DNA of 64,000 nt from DATKDF01 sp963752045 (GCA_963752045.1 CAVVWN010000008.1:1240001-1304000); one strand, 5' to 3'. Counted from the first letter of the stretch, positions 40,420 through 50,094 are shown. Notes: generated by a model from the sequence alone, not told the origin. A program made the numbers and translations.

Positions 40420-41629
40420 ATGAGTGACGCGATGACCGCTCGATTCGTCGAGAGCGTGAAGCCCGCCCAGGTCCGTCGGGCCTACGCCGACGGCCTCGTG
40501 TCCGGCCTCGAACTGCGCGTAGCACCCAGTGGCGTGAAGGCCTGGGCGTTGCGCTATCGAGTGCACAAGCGAACGCTTGCCGACGGAACGAAGGAATGGG
40601 TGCTTCGTCGGATGACGCTCGGCACGTATCCGGCTCTGACGCTGGCCGATGCCCGCTCACGGGCGATGGCGGCGATGCGACGAGTCGAGAGCGGTGAAGA
40701 CCCGGCGATTGCCAAAGTCGAGCGGCGCGAGGCCGACACCATGGCGGAGCTCGTTCGCCGCTACGTCGAAGAGTACGCGGAACCCCGCAAGCGGTCGTGG
40801 AAGGACGACCGCCGGATCCTTCGTCGTGAAGTGCTGCCGCTGTGGCGTCACCATCTGGCGGTCGACATTCGCCGCCGGGATGTCCGTGACCTCGTGGACG
40901 CTGTTGCGCGACGCGGCGCGCCAATCGGCGCGAATCGCGTCCGGGCGGTTCTCCACAAGCTCTTCAACTTCGCGCTGTCCGTTGAGATCGTCGAGTTGAA
41001 TCCCGTCGCGGGCGTCCCGATGCCGAGCGTGGAGCGCCAGCGGGACCGTGTCCTGACGACGGACGAGATTCCGGCAGTTCTGGACCGCTCTCGACGGCGA
41101 GCCGCCCGCGATGGCGGCTTTTTACCGGCTACGACTCGTGACCGCACAGCGTGGCGGGGAAGTGCTCAACATGCGCTGGTCGGATGTTGACTTGGCAGAT
41201 GGGTGGTGGGTGATTCCGGCCGCCGATAGCAAGAACAAGCTGCCGCATCGCGTCCCCCTCGGTCCTCGAGCGATGGAACTGCTTGCCGGTCTGCTGATGA
41301 CGGCTCGAAAGGATGCGGTCTTCGTGCTCGAGGGCGCCCGGGGCAAACGGCAGCAGTCGCATGTAGCCGGACGCCTCGGTCTGCCGGACTTCAGGGGACA
41401 CGACCTGCGACGCACCGCGGCGTCGCACATGGCCAGCGCCGGGGTCTCACGGCTCGTCATCGGCAAGGTGCTGAACCACGTCGACCGCGGGGTCACCGCC
41501 ATCTACGACCGCCACGGCTACGACGCCGAGAAGCGAGAGGCGCTTGAGGTGTGGGACCGGCGGCTGGCGGCGATCCTCAATGAAGAAGGGAGTGGAGCCC
41601 TCCTGCCTTTTGCGCGGGCTGGGCGATGA
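40420..41629 (+). pseudogene. P4-type tyrosine integrase, interrupted by an apparent +1 frameshift
   Basis: The protein would have about 402 residues from the ATG at 40420, which has GGAGG five bases upstream. The first frame carries the N-terminal arm-binding DUF4102 domain (GLELRVAPSGVKAWALRYRV, RRMTLGTYPALTLADAR) and core-binding domain. The next frame, from about 41081, carries the catalytic domain: arginine in TAQRGGEVLN, the H-x-L-R of RGHDLRRTAASHM, H in LNHVDRG and the probable nucleophile tyrosine in AIYDRHGY. Removing one base near 41080 restores the frame. P4-type enzymes usually insert at tRNA 3' ends, which fits attL and attR. If the shift is real, the island cannot excise by itself. 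Confidence 0.88.
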
Positions 41630-41674
41630 GGCATCGACCGCACGCGTAAACCAGGACAGGTAGCACAATCAGAC

Positions 41675-42091
41675 GTGGTCAAGGCCACACTTCTCGCCCT
41701 CACTGTCGCCGTACTCGCCACCGCGGTCGGGGTCAGGGCCCAGGACGTCGCTCAGCCCGCGATTGTGGACTACGACACCTTCATGCAACTCGATGTGCAG
41801 GCACGCCTGCGACTCTTCAACCAGGTCACGCCGGAGAACCGAGCGGAACTCGTCCGGACGCAGGTCAGGCGCTGGGTTGATCAGAATCGAGAGCGGCTGA
41901 CGTCCGAACAAGTGGCCGTGATGGAAGACAACCTGAAGCTCATCGCCGCCGATCTCTATAGTCTGCCCAGAACGGAAGAGAAGATGGAGAAAGTAAGGGC
42001 GATGGAGGCACGCACCGCGGCCTTGTTCTCGCGCGAGGACATGGCGCAGGCCATGACGATTCACGCGACCTACATTCCTCGCAAGGACTAA
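41675..42091 (+). CDS. Small exported helical protein, unknown
   Basis: The 138-residue product has a GTG start, a signal peptide (ATLLALTVAVLATAVGVRA, cut near AQD) and a mostly alpha-helical mature part (LDVQARLRLFNQVTPENRAELVRTQVRRWVDQNRERLTSEQ). No cysteines or known motifs are visible. It follows the integrase by 45 bases. I do not recognise the family. Confidence 0.65.
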   Translation: MVKATLLALTVAVLATAVGVRAQDVAQPAIVDYDTFMQLDVQARLRLFNQVTPENRAELVRTQVRRWVDQNRERLTSEQVAVMEDNLKLIAADLYSLPRTEEKMEKVRAMEARTAALFSREDMAQAMTIHATYIPRKD

Positions 42092-42145
42092 GGAAGCCAG
42101 GTAGTGGGTCCAAGAGCTGCGTAGCTAAAAGGGAGCACAACGGCC

Positions 42146-42247
42146 ATGAAATGGGAGCGCCCGTTCTCGGAATCGTTCGCAACGATCTACATGGCTATCG
42201 GGATCATCGGGTTCCTAGTCCTGCTCGCCTTCGGGTTCACCGGCTGA
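42146..42247 (+). CDS. Possible 33-residue single-pass membrane peptide
   Basis: A short frame starts at an ATG with GGGAG 11 bases upstream and encodes a charged N-terminus (MKWERPFSESFATI) followed by one hydrophobic helix (YMAIGIIGFLVLLAFGFTG). The size and composition fit small membrane proteins that genome annotation often misses. There is no homology evidence here. Confidence 0.4.
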   Translation: MKWERPFSESFATIYMAIGIIGFLVLLAFGFTG

Positions 42248-42298
42248 GGCTCCGAGTGCGGACTAACCCTCTTCATGCCCCGGCGCCGCCGCGCACGG

Positions 42299-42622
42299 TC
42301 ATTCTCCTCGGCGCGCTCCGCGCCGCCTGGCCGGACGGGACACGTCGGCCGGCGCAGCCGGATCGATGGACGACTGGCCAAGCTTGGAGCGAATCCAAGC
42401 GACGACCTCGTCCTCGAGCCAGGCGACGGCGTTCGTCGAGATTCGGCGATGGCGTGGGAAGTGGCCCTGTCGCTCGAGGCGCCAGATCGTAGACCGCGAG
42501 AGACCCGTCCGCGTCCGGACGGCCGGAAACCGCAAGAATCTCAACGGCCTCTCGGGCCCTGCAGGAAACCGCCCAAGGGAATCCCCGGGCGGCCGGCTGC
42601 CACCGGTCGGTTCGTTGCCCAT
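42299..42622 (-). CDS. AlpA/MerR-like helix-turn-helix regulator (possible excisionase)
   Basis: The 107-residue protein contains the AlpA-family core LRFPAVRTRTGLSRSTIWRLERQGHFP and then WLEDEVVAWI, a winged helix-turn-helix found in phage and island regulators that control integrase genes or act in excision. A strong AAGGAGG site precedes the ATG. It is read towards the integrase, on the opposite strand. Flanking residues are Pro/Arg-rich and probably disordered. Confidence 0.8.
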   Translation of the reverse strand: MGNEPTGGSRPPGDSLGRFPAGPERPLRFLRFPAVRTRTGLSRSTIWRLERQGHFPRHRRISTNAVAWLEDEVVAWIRSKLGQSSIDPAAPADVSRPARRRGARRGE

Positions 42623-42650
42623 CTGTCCCTCCTTGCCTAGGGGCCGCGGT

Positions 42651-44308
42651 TAGCTACTTTCCGGTGAAGAAATGACTACCCAAACGGTTGATTCTGCACG
42701 ATCTCACCTGCGGCGACGTGACTGAACGACGCGTTTCAAGCTGGCGCGATCGGATCATTCGTACTACACTGCGCGGCCATGATCGCCCTGGAAAGGAGCG
42801 CGCATGGTCATTCGCCGCAAGCACGACCGCAGTCTGTTCGAGGTGTTGCTGCCCGACAGCGACAAACTCTGGCCCGCCTGGTTGAAACGGATCGACACGT
42901 TGCTGGAGGACGAGGCCGTGATTGACACCATCGCGTCGGCGCTCGAGCAGCGGTGGCCGCAGAGCCGTACGCGCGGGCGCGACGGGACCCCGGCCGAGGT
43001 CGTCTTGCGCATGTTGATCTTGAAGCACCTGCACGATTGGAGCTTCGATGAGCTCGAGCAGGAAGTGCGCGCCAATCTGGTCTACCGCGCCTTCACGCGG
43101 ATCGGCGTGGACGCGGTGCCGGATGCGAAGACGATCCTGAAGATCGCCAAAGCGCTGGGGCCCGAGGTCATCACGGACTTGCATCAGCGCGTGGTCGACG
43201 TCGCCAAGCGGGCGGGGGTGACGCACGGCCGTCGCTTTCGCATCGACACGACGGTCGTAGAAACGAATGTCCATCACCCCACCGACAGCACGTTGTTGCA
43301 GGACGGGGTGCGGGTGCTGACGCGGGCCATGGAGCGTGCCGCGGCCGCCGTCGGCGCCAGGCCCAGTCGGAATCGTCTGCGACGCGTCGCACGATTGGGC
43401 TTGGCGATTAGTTTCCAGGCGCGGACGCTGAAGACTCGCGCCGCCATGATTCAGAGCTATCGACGGCTGATGGCGACGACGCGCGCCGTCTTGCGGGACG
43501 CCAATCGGATGGTTCGTCGGACCGCCCAGCACCTGCGGACGGCGACCGGCCGGACGGCAAACATCCTGCGGCGCGCGCAGCACGACGTGCAGCAGATGCG
43601 GCCGGTGGTCCACCGCGTCCTCGCGCAAACACGCGCCCGGCTGGTCGGCGGCGACACCCACGTGCCTGACAAAGTGCTCAGCGTCTTCGAGCGCCACACG
43701 GAAGCGATTCGCAAGGGCAAGCTCGCGAAGCCGACCGAATTCGGGAAGCTGGTCACGATTCAGGAATCGGAGCATCAGATCGTCACGGCCTTTGAGGTCC
43801 ACGCCGATCGCCCCGCGGATGCCCACCTCTGGACGCCGGCGCTCGATCGGCACCGACAGATCTTTGGGCGCCCGCCTGCGCTCGCCACCGGAGATAAGGG
43901 GTTTTCGTCGGCCGCCAACGAACGCGCCGCCGAAGACCGCGGCGTGCGCCGGGTCGTCTTGCCGGCTCGCGGCCCAAAATCGGCCGCGCGGCGCGCGCAC
44001 GAACGGCAACGCTGGTTCCGCCGCGGTCAGCGATGGCGCACCGGCTCCGAAGGGCGAATCAGTGTGCTCAAACGTCGCCATGGCCTCCGGCGATGTCGTT
44101 ATCACGGGCCTCACGGTATGCACCGCTGGGTCGGATTCGGCGTGATTGCCGACAACCTGATCAATGTGGCGAGGTACTTGGACCGGCGAGTCGCCGCGTA
44201 GTCGGTACCAGTGAACGGACCGACATGGCACGACCCGCCACGTCCCTGGCTCATTGAGGCCCGCCGATGCAGGTCGCCAGACGTCATTTCTTCACCGGAA
44301 AGTAGCTA
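42651..44308 (+). mobile_element. Complete ISNCY-type insertion sequence with perfect 26-bp inverted repeats
   Basis: The element of 1658 bases is bounded by perfect 26-bp terminal inverted repeats at 42651-42676 and 44283-44308 (outer end TAGCTACTTTCCGG). It holds one transposase gene. The flanking bases (left GCGGT, right GAGAG) show no target-site duplication, so flanking DNA was probably deleted or rearranged after insertion. The interrupted ATPase remnant lies just to its right. Confidence 0.92.
42804..44201 (+). CDS. Transposase of the ISNCY-type element
   Basis: The intact 465-residue DDE-type transposase has an N-terminal domain GTPAEVVLRMLILKHLHDWSFDELEQEVRANLVYR, the first catalytic aspartate in RIDTTVVETNVHHPTDSTLL, the second in TGDKGFS and the glutamate in GSEGRISVLKRRHGLRR. 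This pattern is that of the ISNCY (IS1202-like) group. GAAAGGAG precedes the ATG. No frameshift is seen, so the element may still be active. Confidence 0.92.
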   Translation: MVIRRKHDRSLFEVLLPDSDKLWPAWLKRIDTLLEDEAVIDTIASALEQRWPQSRTRGRDGTPAEVVLRMLILKHLHDWSFDELEQEVRANLVYRAFTRIGVDAVPDAKTILKIAKALGPEVITDLHQRVVDVAKRAGVTHGRRFRIDTTVVETNVHHPTDSTLLQDGVRVLTRAMERAAAAVGARPSRNRLRRVARLGLAISFQARTLKTRAAMIQSYRRLMATTRAVLRDANRMVRRTAQHLRTATGRTANILRRAQHDVQQMRPVVHRVLAQTRARLVGGDTHVPDKVLSVFERHTEAIRKGKLAKPTEFGKLVTIQESEHQIVTAFEVHADRPADAHLWTPALDRHRQIFGRPPALATGDKGFSSAANERAAEDRGVRRVVLPARGPKSAARRAHERQRWFRRGQRWRTGSEGRISVLKRRHGLRRCRYHGPHGMHRWVGFGVIADNLINVARYLDRRVAA

Positions 44309-44419
44309 GAGAGGTGAGGACGAGCTGTCTCAAGGACACGTCGAGAAGTGTTGCCGACGATGTTCCGGTCGATCGCTCGACTGTGACGCAAACTGTGACG
44401 TGACCTGGTGGGCGCGCCG

Positions 44420-44458
44420 CTCGGAAAGTGATCCATTCGCCACTCGGAAAGTGATCCA
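44420..44458. repeat. Two 16-bp repeats resembling IS21-family terminal sequences
   Basis: CTCGGAAAGTGATCCA occurs twice, at 44420-44435 and 44443-44458, 23 bases apart. In my knowledge of IS21-type elements, the ends often carry tandem copies of TGGATCACTTTCCGAG. No istA or istB gene is present in the window, so this looks like a left-over end. Confidence 0.6.
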
Positions 44459-44491
44459 CCTGGAAGCCTGAGGCGGGTCGCCGCTGCTTCG

Positions 44492-45448
44492 GTGGCCGAG
44501 GTGACGGCCTCATTTACGCAGTTTCGGGACGCCGTCTACACGCCCCGCGTGAACGCGCTTGAGCCAAGCGACCGCGAGATCCTCAGTAGGCAAATTCAAG
44601 TCCTCGAGGAGACTAAGCAGCTGCCGGTAGTGGAGCGCCAGTGTGAGGAACTCCTCGGCAAGGTAAGGGCCACGGCTGCCGCTCTACGAGATGCGTGCGA
44701 CACAATTGAGGCGCTTCGAGGTCGCGTGGTCGGCCTACGCGAAGCGCTTGCAACCGAGCTGAACGCCGAACTCAACGGTGTTCAGTTGAAGGTACTGCGA
44801 TCTGCCAATCGGGATGCTCGGACCCGCTTTCAAGACCGCCACGGGGCAGAGGGCGCTCAATTGATTGGGTACCTACAGGGGTTGGGACGGCCGGAGGCGT
44901 ACCAGAACCTGCGCATCCTGTTTGACAAGCTAGCGTCGCTTGATCGCGCTCAGGATAAGTGGGACGTCGACAAGGCGTTGTGGGATGCGCGGTTCGTCGA
45001 ATTGCTTGATGTCCTGGATGACGACGACGTGGAGATTGCCTTGGCGGTGGGCAAGGCGGGTTATGTGCCGATCTAAAACCTCTCGGCCGGCCAGCGATCG
45101 GTAGCGGTCTTTCCGTTGCTGCTGCGGAACTCTAAAGGACCGTTGGTCATCGACCAGCCAGAGGACAATCTGGACAATCGGTACATCGCCGACATCATCG
45201 CGCCAGATCTGCTGCAAAGGAAACGAGGCCAGCAGTATTTGGTGACATCACACAATGCCAATCTGGTAGTGCTCACAGACGCGGATCTGATCGCTCATGT
45301 CGACGCTGATGGAACGCGCGCGTCCTTTCCGGCCGTGGGCTTCCTGTCGTGTTCCAAGAGCGCGGTCCGTGACGCCGTCCTGAACGTTCTGGACGGTGGC
45401 GATGCAGCCTTGAGTGCCCGCCAGCGCAAGTACGGGACGGAGTCGTGA
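44492..45448 (+). pseudogene. 3' remnant of an SMC/Rad50-like ATPase with an in-frame stop
   Basis: The remnant encodes a coiled-coil region (EETKQLPVVERQCEELLGKVRATAAAL) and the C-terminal ATPase half: signature-like NLSAGQRSVAVFPLLL, Walker B PLVIDQPEDNLDN and the switch stretch VTSHNANLVVLTDADLI. An in-frame TAA at 45074-45076 separates the coiled coil from the signature motif. The N-terminal Walker A half is missing; the IS21-like ends and the ISNCY element lie just upstream. Such ATPases occur in DNA repair and defence systems. The product cannot hydrolyse ATP as it stands. Confidence 0.82.
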
Positions 45449-45468
45449 CGGCAAGGTTGTTGCGTGGG

Positions 45469-46425
45469 TCAGTCCGTCGGTGCCTCCTGAAAGCATCCTT
45501 CGTACGTCATTCGGAACCTGTCCGCGTTCTCAGGGAACTTGTCCACGAAGAAATATCGCCGATACGTCGTGTCGAATACGTGCTTGCGGTCGCGAATGAA
45601 TGCTTCGAAGGATTCTCTTTGGCCTGCGGCGACGGCGGACGGGACACCGCCATCAACCAGCGCTGCAACGACACGCGCAGCCCGAGCTGCGATCTGTGGT
45701 TCGGTGGTCGACTCGTTGAAATAGCCCAAGAGAATCTGTAGGAACATCCACTCGGCCGTCAGGACAAGGAACGGCGTTTGGCCCGGCTTCACATGCGAGT
45801 TCATCGCCGTGGCTGCCGCGACGCCGTTCCGGTCGCGAAATAGCACCTGATAGAAGACTCGGGTGAGTCGGTCGATCTCTGGCACGTCGGTCGGGCGCAT
45901 CGGTCCGATAACCACTCGCGCTGGCGCTGGTTCCAAGGGCTGAAAGAGAGTGGCAATGTCCAATCCGTAGCAAGCAGAGACAAATACGATCAAGTTCAAG
46001 CGCGTTGCTTCGTTGATTGCGACAAGAAACGGCGCTAAATCCTTCCACGACATGACTTCGCCCGAGGCCAACGACAGTCCGATGCTCGTCGTTGTGTCTC
46101 CGGGCAACCGAGCGACGCCGTGCGATTCAAAGTGCAGGAGAGGGAAGTGGCCCGCTTTGGCCTCAGCGACGAGATCACCCAAGAGACGAGAAAGTTCTTC
46201 GCGCGTTCCTACGACGTGAAGTCTTGGATCGATCGGCGTGCCGGCGGAGGCGTCCCGAAGTTCGTCGAACAGTCTCGCGCCAGTGCGGTAGTACCAAGTC
46301 TGCTGATCAGGCGGGAGGGATTCGATTACGTGCACGCGATTGACGCGCACGACTGGATCGACGCTCCAGCGTTCAGACTCAGACATGATTGGCTCAGCCC
46401 TTTCTGCTAGTAGCTCAGCTACCAT
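45469..46425 (-). CDS. CHAT/caspase-like protease
   Basis: From the ATG at 46425 the product has 318 residues. The caspase-like catalytic pair is His102 in LLHFESHGVARL and Cys152 in NLIVFVSACYGLDIA, with the usual spacing of hydrophobic strands before each. A C-terminal helical part follows (about 200-318). The ATG overlaps the stop of the upstream DUF5677-like gene by 7 bases, so the two were translated together. CHAT proteases are effectors in several defence systems and in the gasdermin and TPR-linked types; no gasdermin is visible here. The longer frame upstream of 46425 is a shadow. Confidence 0.8.
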   Translation of the reverse strand: MVAELLAERAEPIMSESERWSVDPVVRVNRVHVIESLPPDQQTWYYRTGARLFDELRDASAGTPIDPRLHVVGTREELSRLLGDLVAEAKAGHFPLLHFESHGVARLPGDTTTSIGLSLASGEVMSWKDLAPFLVAINEATRLNLIVFVSACYGLDIATLFQPLEPAPARVVIGPMRPTDVPEIDRLTRVFYQVLFRDRNGVAAATAMNSHVKPGQTPFLVLTAEWMFLQILLGYFNESTTEPQIAARAARVVAALVDGGVPSAVAAGQRESFEAFIRDRKHVFDTTYRRYFFVDKFPENADRFRMTYEGCFQEAPTD

Positions 46426-47152
46426 GTTTGAAGAACCAGGAGGCGCCGGTACCGGACTTGGACAACGCGCTGTGCTTCTTCGTCGAGGTTCCACAGGTCG
46501 AGCCACAGCGCGCGCAGATCGACCGAAATTGGCATCCGTAACCCGACTTCCAACTCCGACATCGCGCATGCATAGAAGAGCAGCGCCTCCACAGCAACCA
46601 TGCTCTCGAATGCGCCTGGGTTCCAGTGCGCGTCCGGATCCGCGGCGAACACGGCCTGTTGGACGGCAGCCCACCGCTGATGGCTGACCGCGGACAGTGA
46701 TGAATACCAGAAGCTGTAGATCTCATCGAAGAGGCGTGCTCGATTGCCTCTTAGGAGAACCGGCAATGGGCGAGCGCGACCACGCACCTTCCTTGGGTGC
46801 GTTAGGTTCCACGGTGTAGGCCAGTCCGGGATGTTGTTGCCTGACGGACGGCGTGTCCGCTGTTTGCCCAGCCTCGCGTCCTTCGCCAGCTTGAGGTTCA
46901 GATCGTCCATTTGCGCGAACCACTCCGTCCAGTTCGGATCTGAGCCCCATGACTCTTCATCTGTTCTTGTAGTTCGAAAGCTCGTCGATAGCCGTCCGCT
47001 AGGAACCATCGGAGCGACTTTGGCCGAGCCAGCAGGGCCATGATGTTCCCGAGCGCTTCGAGGAGACTTCGGACCAGGATCGCGGCTTGGAGTGGCAGCG
47101 TATTGGGTTTACGCTGATCAGCGATGAGCGCAATCCGTGTCAGGGAGATCAT
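46419..47152 (-). pseudogene. DUF5677-like protein, truncated and frameshifted
   Basis: The 5' part reads IALIADQRKPNTLPLQAAILVRSLLEALGNIMALLARP to about ELQEQMK. After a shift near 46945-46960, which needs one lost base (or two gained), it continues as ESWGSDPNWTEWFAQMDDL. It runs to the C-terminus at 46419 (YRRLLVLQTW). The helical RSLLEALGNI pattern resembles DUF5677-type proteins. The 5' end is cut by the 96-bp repeat at 47134-47229. It overlaps the CHAT gene and was probably its partner. Confidence 0.68.
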
Positions 47153-47229
47153 GGGGGGGTGGGGTCGCCGAGGGTCTGAGAACAGGCCTTATGTTGCCTT
47201 CGGACAGCGCTAATACTTCTTATCCTCCG
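47134..47229. repeat. 96-bp repeat, copy A
   Basis: This copy is identical to 53761-53857 except for one G in a short run. It lies exactly between the broken 5' end of the DUF5677-like gene and an IS3 transposase fragment. It contains an 8-base G run and no open frame of interest. It has no inverted ends that I can see. Confidence 0.85.
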
Positions 47230-47360
47230 ACGAGTTCACCCGCGAGTGCCTGGCGATCGACGTCGCGGGCGGCATCCGATCGACGCGCGCGATCGAGGTG
47301 CTCGCCCGGTTGGTCAGTGTCCACGGGGCGCCGCGGTACCTCCGGTCCGACAACGAGCTA
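47227..47360 (+). pseudogene. IS3-family transposase (orfB) internal fragment
   Basis: About 45 codons read SDEFTRECLAIDVAGG, then AIEVLARLVSVHGAPRYLRSDN, the integrase-core segment around the second catalytic aspartate of IS407-group IS3 transposases. Both ends are missing; it begins at the edge of repeat copy A. Confidence 0.75.
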
Positions 47361-47547
47361 CCTCGGGAGTCAAGCGTACAGATCTTCTCTGATCAGGATG
47401 TACCTGCGTTTTGCGCGCGTCGTGCCCGTCAAGCGGATTCCGCCGGCGTCGGACGTCACGTTCACCATAGTCACACGCAGTCCCGTGCGCGGGCTGCGAC
47501 TGAGCTTCACACAACGTTGGGGTCCAGGCGGAAGGTCCGAGCATTAT

Positions 47548-48836
47548 CTACGAGGTCGAGGCCTCCACGGCTCCTGGCGAAGGGATCCGTCCGCTTGGTC
47601 TCGTCGCTTCCGGGAAGCGGCGATAGTCAGTGCCGGTCGTGATCATGGCGTACGCGACGCGCGCCACTTTGGCCGCGACGGCGCTGTACGCGTTTCGACG
47701 GCGATCCGCGTTCTTCGGATCGGGTCGAATGTAGATCGTCACACTTCCGGCGAAAGCTGTTCTGCTGCATCCGAATGGCCACGGTGCCGGCCAACCAGAA
47801 GGCATACCGCAGGCGCGCGTTGCCTCGCTTTGAGAAGTGCGTCTTTCCACGAAATTGTCCTGACTGCTCGGTGCAGAGATCGAACCCGCAGTACTTGAGA
47901 AACTGCCGCACGTGGCCGAACCGGCGCAAGTCACGGGCTTCGGCCAGGATCAGCATGGCCAGGATCGGCCCGACGCCTGGCAAGGTCTGCAGGCGCACGA
48001 AGTCCGGATGCGTGCTCAGCCGCTCAACGGCGTCGGCTTCGAGGCCGCTTCCGCAGCCGACAGAGCTGCTGATATTCCTCAAGGACGATCCGAAACAGTC
48101 GCATGGCCTCCGAGTCTTCGGCGACGGGCAGGCCGGCACTCACCTGCGCGGTCTCGTAGAAATCGGCGAGCCAGCGCCGCTTGTCGGCCTTGTGGCCGCC
48201 GACGGCCGCCAGCGCGGCCGCGATGAAGGCCGCCTTGCTGTAACGGCGCACCGCCGCCGGGCACGGCGTCAACCGCAGCACTTCAGGAAACCAGGCGGCG
48301 CGCGAGGCGTGGAGATATCGCTCGGCCTCGGGAAAGAAGAGCGGTAAGTGATGCGTCACGATGCTGTGGTACACGCGGACCTTGCGGAGCGACACCTGCT
48401 GGCAGGTGTTCGCCATCTCCTGGAGATCGAGATACCCGCTCGGGAGCGGATCGACGAAAGCCTGCGTGGCGCCGGTCTTCAGCAGGTGCAGAATCACCTG
48501 GGCATCTTTGGGATCGTTCTTGTCCCACGAGTTGTACAGGGCCTCGCGCGTCCGCGCCACCGCGAGCGAGGACACTTGATGCACACGGAAGCCGGCCTGG
48601 CCCAACCAATAGGCGATCGGTCGATGATAGTCACCGGTGGGCTCGAACGCGATCGTACAGGGCCGTTTGAACGCGCGCAGTCGTTGAATGAATTGATCGA
48701 TGTCGGGCCGGGTGTTGGGCACCCGCAGCACCGTGCGCTGCCCCGCATCGCTCTCGATCAACACCTGGTGCGTCACTTTCGCAATATCGATGGCCACCCA
48801 GATGGTGGCGGACGTGGTAGAAACACTTCGGGCCAT
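47548..48836 (-). pseudogene. IS110-family transposase with two apparent +1 frameshifts
   Basis: The N-terminal DEDD domain is intact (IWVAIDIAKVTHQVL, FEPTGDYHRPIAYWL, NSWDKNDPKDAQVI). It runs to LRKR near 48055, where one extra base shifts the frame. The C-terminal domain continues as LEADAVERLSTHPDF, LPGVGPILAMLILAEARDL and FSKRGNARLRYAFWLA. A second extra base near 47741 precedes VTIYIRPDPKNADRRR and AYAMITTGTDYRRFPEA. Corrected length is about 428 residues. IS110 elements lack inverted repeats, so I cannot set the element ends; it lies between two IS3 fragments. Confidence 0.88.
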
Positions 48837-48913
48837 GGCTGGTCAGCTCCTCTGGTCTGAGTTGTGGCAAACCCATTCTAGAGAAGCACTTGGCTGGCCT
48901 TGGCCTCGTGAGG

Positions 48914-49219
48914 TGAAGGTACTACGGCACCGAGTTCGTGAGTGCCGCGATGGATCTGTGGGCCTATACCAACGGCGTGATTCTGGACTTCAGCCGGCGG
49001 GGCAAGCCGACGGACAACGCGGCCATTGAATCCTTCAACGGCCGCTTTCGGGAAGAGTGCTTGAACGTGCACTGGTTTCAGTCGATGGAGGACGCGACGA
49101 CGAAGATCGAGGACTGGCGACAAGACTACAATGAGAACCACCCTCACCGAGCTCTCAAGGGGCTGAACCCCGACGAATACGCTCGGCGAGCGCTCACAGA
49201 GGCCGCGGACTCACTCTAG
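48914..49219 (+). pseudogene. IS3-family transposase C-terminal fragment
   Basis: About 100 codons read GTEFVSAAMDLWAYTNGV, then DNAAIESFNGRFREECLN and HRALKGLNPDEYARR. They contain the catalytic glutamate region and end of an IS3-group orfB. The sequence differs in subgroup from the fragment at 47227-47360, so they are not halves of one gene. Its left side abuts the IS110 region at about 48900. Confidence 0.82.
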
Positions 49220-49464
49220 CTGTGGTCCGAAAAAGCCGACCCTCTCAAAGTGCGCTGTTCTCCAAGCATGATTGGTCCGAAGAAAGCCAGCAGGTCAGGT
49301 CAGGCTCGTGACCAAGCCGGGATCTTCAGCTTTCCGTCCGTACGCCTCGCTGCTATCCTGCATCATCGCGTCATCTTGGGTACCAGCCGCCAAGCGAATG
49401 CGATTGGTGCTTCAAAGTCGCCGCATGATGACGCGTGCTTTACTCTTCGACCAGACTCAAGACA

Positions 49465-50094
49465 CTACCACTGGCAGATCGGGTTCAGAACTCGACGAGC
49501 TGGGACGCTTGAGGAACCGTCGATTCCGTCCAGCCCAAGTGGAGTACCCGGGGACACTACATCGGCTACGGGAATGAGGCGCAGGGATCGTTCGGACCTC
49601 CACATATGCGCACCTGAAGCTCCATGCTTATGGCATCGCAGTACCTGACCTTCTGGCACAGGTCCTGGAACCAACCTATCCACAGTAACTGTCTGCCCAA
49701 CATCGACGTTCAGGGTACGACTCTTCCATGCGTCACCTGATGGCACCGGAGCCGATTGACGCCAATCGAGCCGGACCGTGAGTTGATTCGAACCAACCTC
49801 CGTCATCCATGCTGTTGTCTTGAACGCCCAGCCGTAGCTTCTGGGACGGGTCGGATCAGAGAGGTTGGATTGAAATGTACAGAGTGTTTCGGCTGTGTAG
49901 AGTTCACCTGAAAAGGCTGTTAGGCCGTCCTGCGGCCAGTCTCGAGCGGTCCAAACCTCGTGACCATCCGGAAATCGCACAACCGCCGCGATCTGAAGGC
50001 GGGACCCCAGCTTCGCTTGTGCCAACTCGCTTACTGGCCCACCGACAGCCAGCAGAAGAACGACAAGCGCCGTGAAAATCACCGACACAGTCAT
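49465..50094 (-). CDS. Exported protein of unknown function
   Basis: The 209-residue product has a signal peptide (VIFTALVVLLLAVGGPVSELAQA) and a beta-rich mature part (LQIAAVVRFPDGHEVWTARDWPQDG, NQLTVRLDWRQSAPV). Two cysteines occur, in ETLCTFQ and VLRCHKH. I do not recognise the family. It is surrounded by remnants, but its frame is free of stops and codon use looks normal for the region. It faces away from the sigma factor cassette. Confidence 0.6.
   Translation of the reverse strand: MTVSVIFTALVVLLLAVGGPVSELAQAKLGSRLQIAAVVRFPDGHEVWTARDWPQDGLTAFSGELYTAETLCTFQSNLSDPTRPRSYGWAFKTTAWMTEVGSNQLTVRLDWRQSAPVPSGDAWKSRTLNVDVGQTVTVDRLVPGPVPEGQVLRCHKHGASGAHMWRSERSLRLIPVADVVSPGTPLGLDGIDGSSSVPARRVLNPICQW

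Noticed and set aside
47227..49219. A single IS3 transposase interrupted by IS110
   Set aside because: The two IS3 fragments belong to different subgroups and do not join into one continuous protein.
49250..49648. A plus-strand 132-codon frame
   Set aside because: It is antisense to the better-supported exported protein at 49465-50094 and lacks domain-like sequence.
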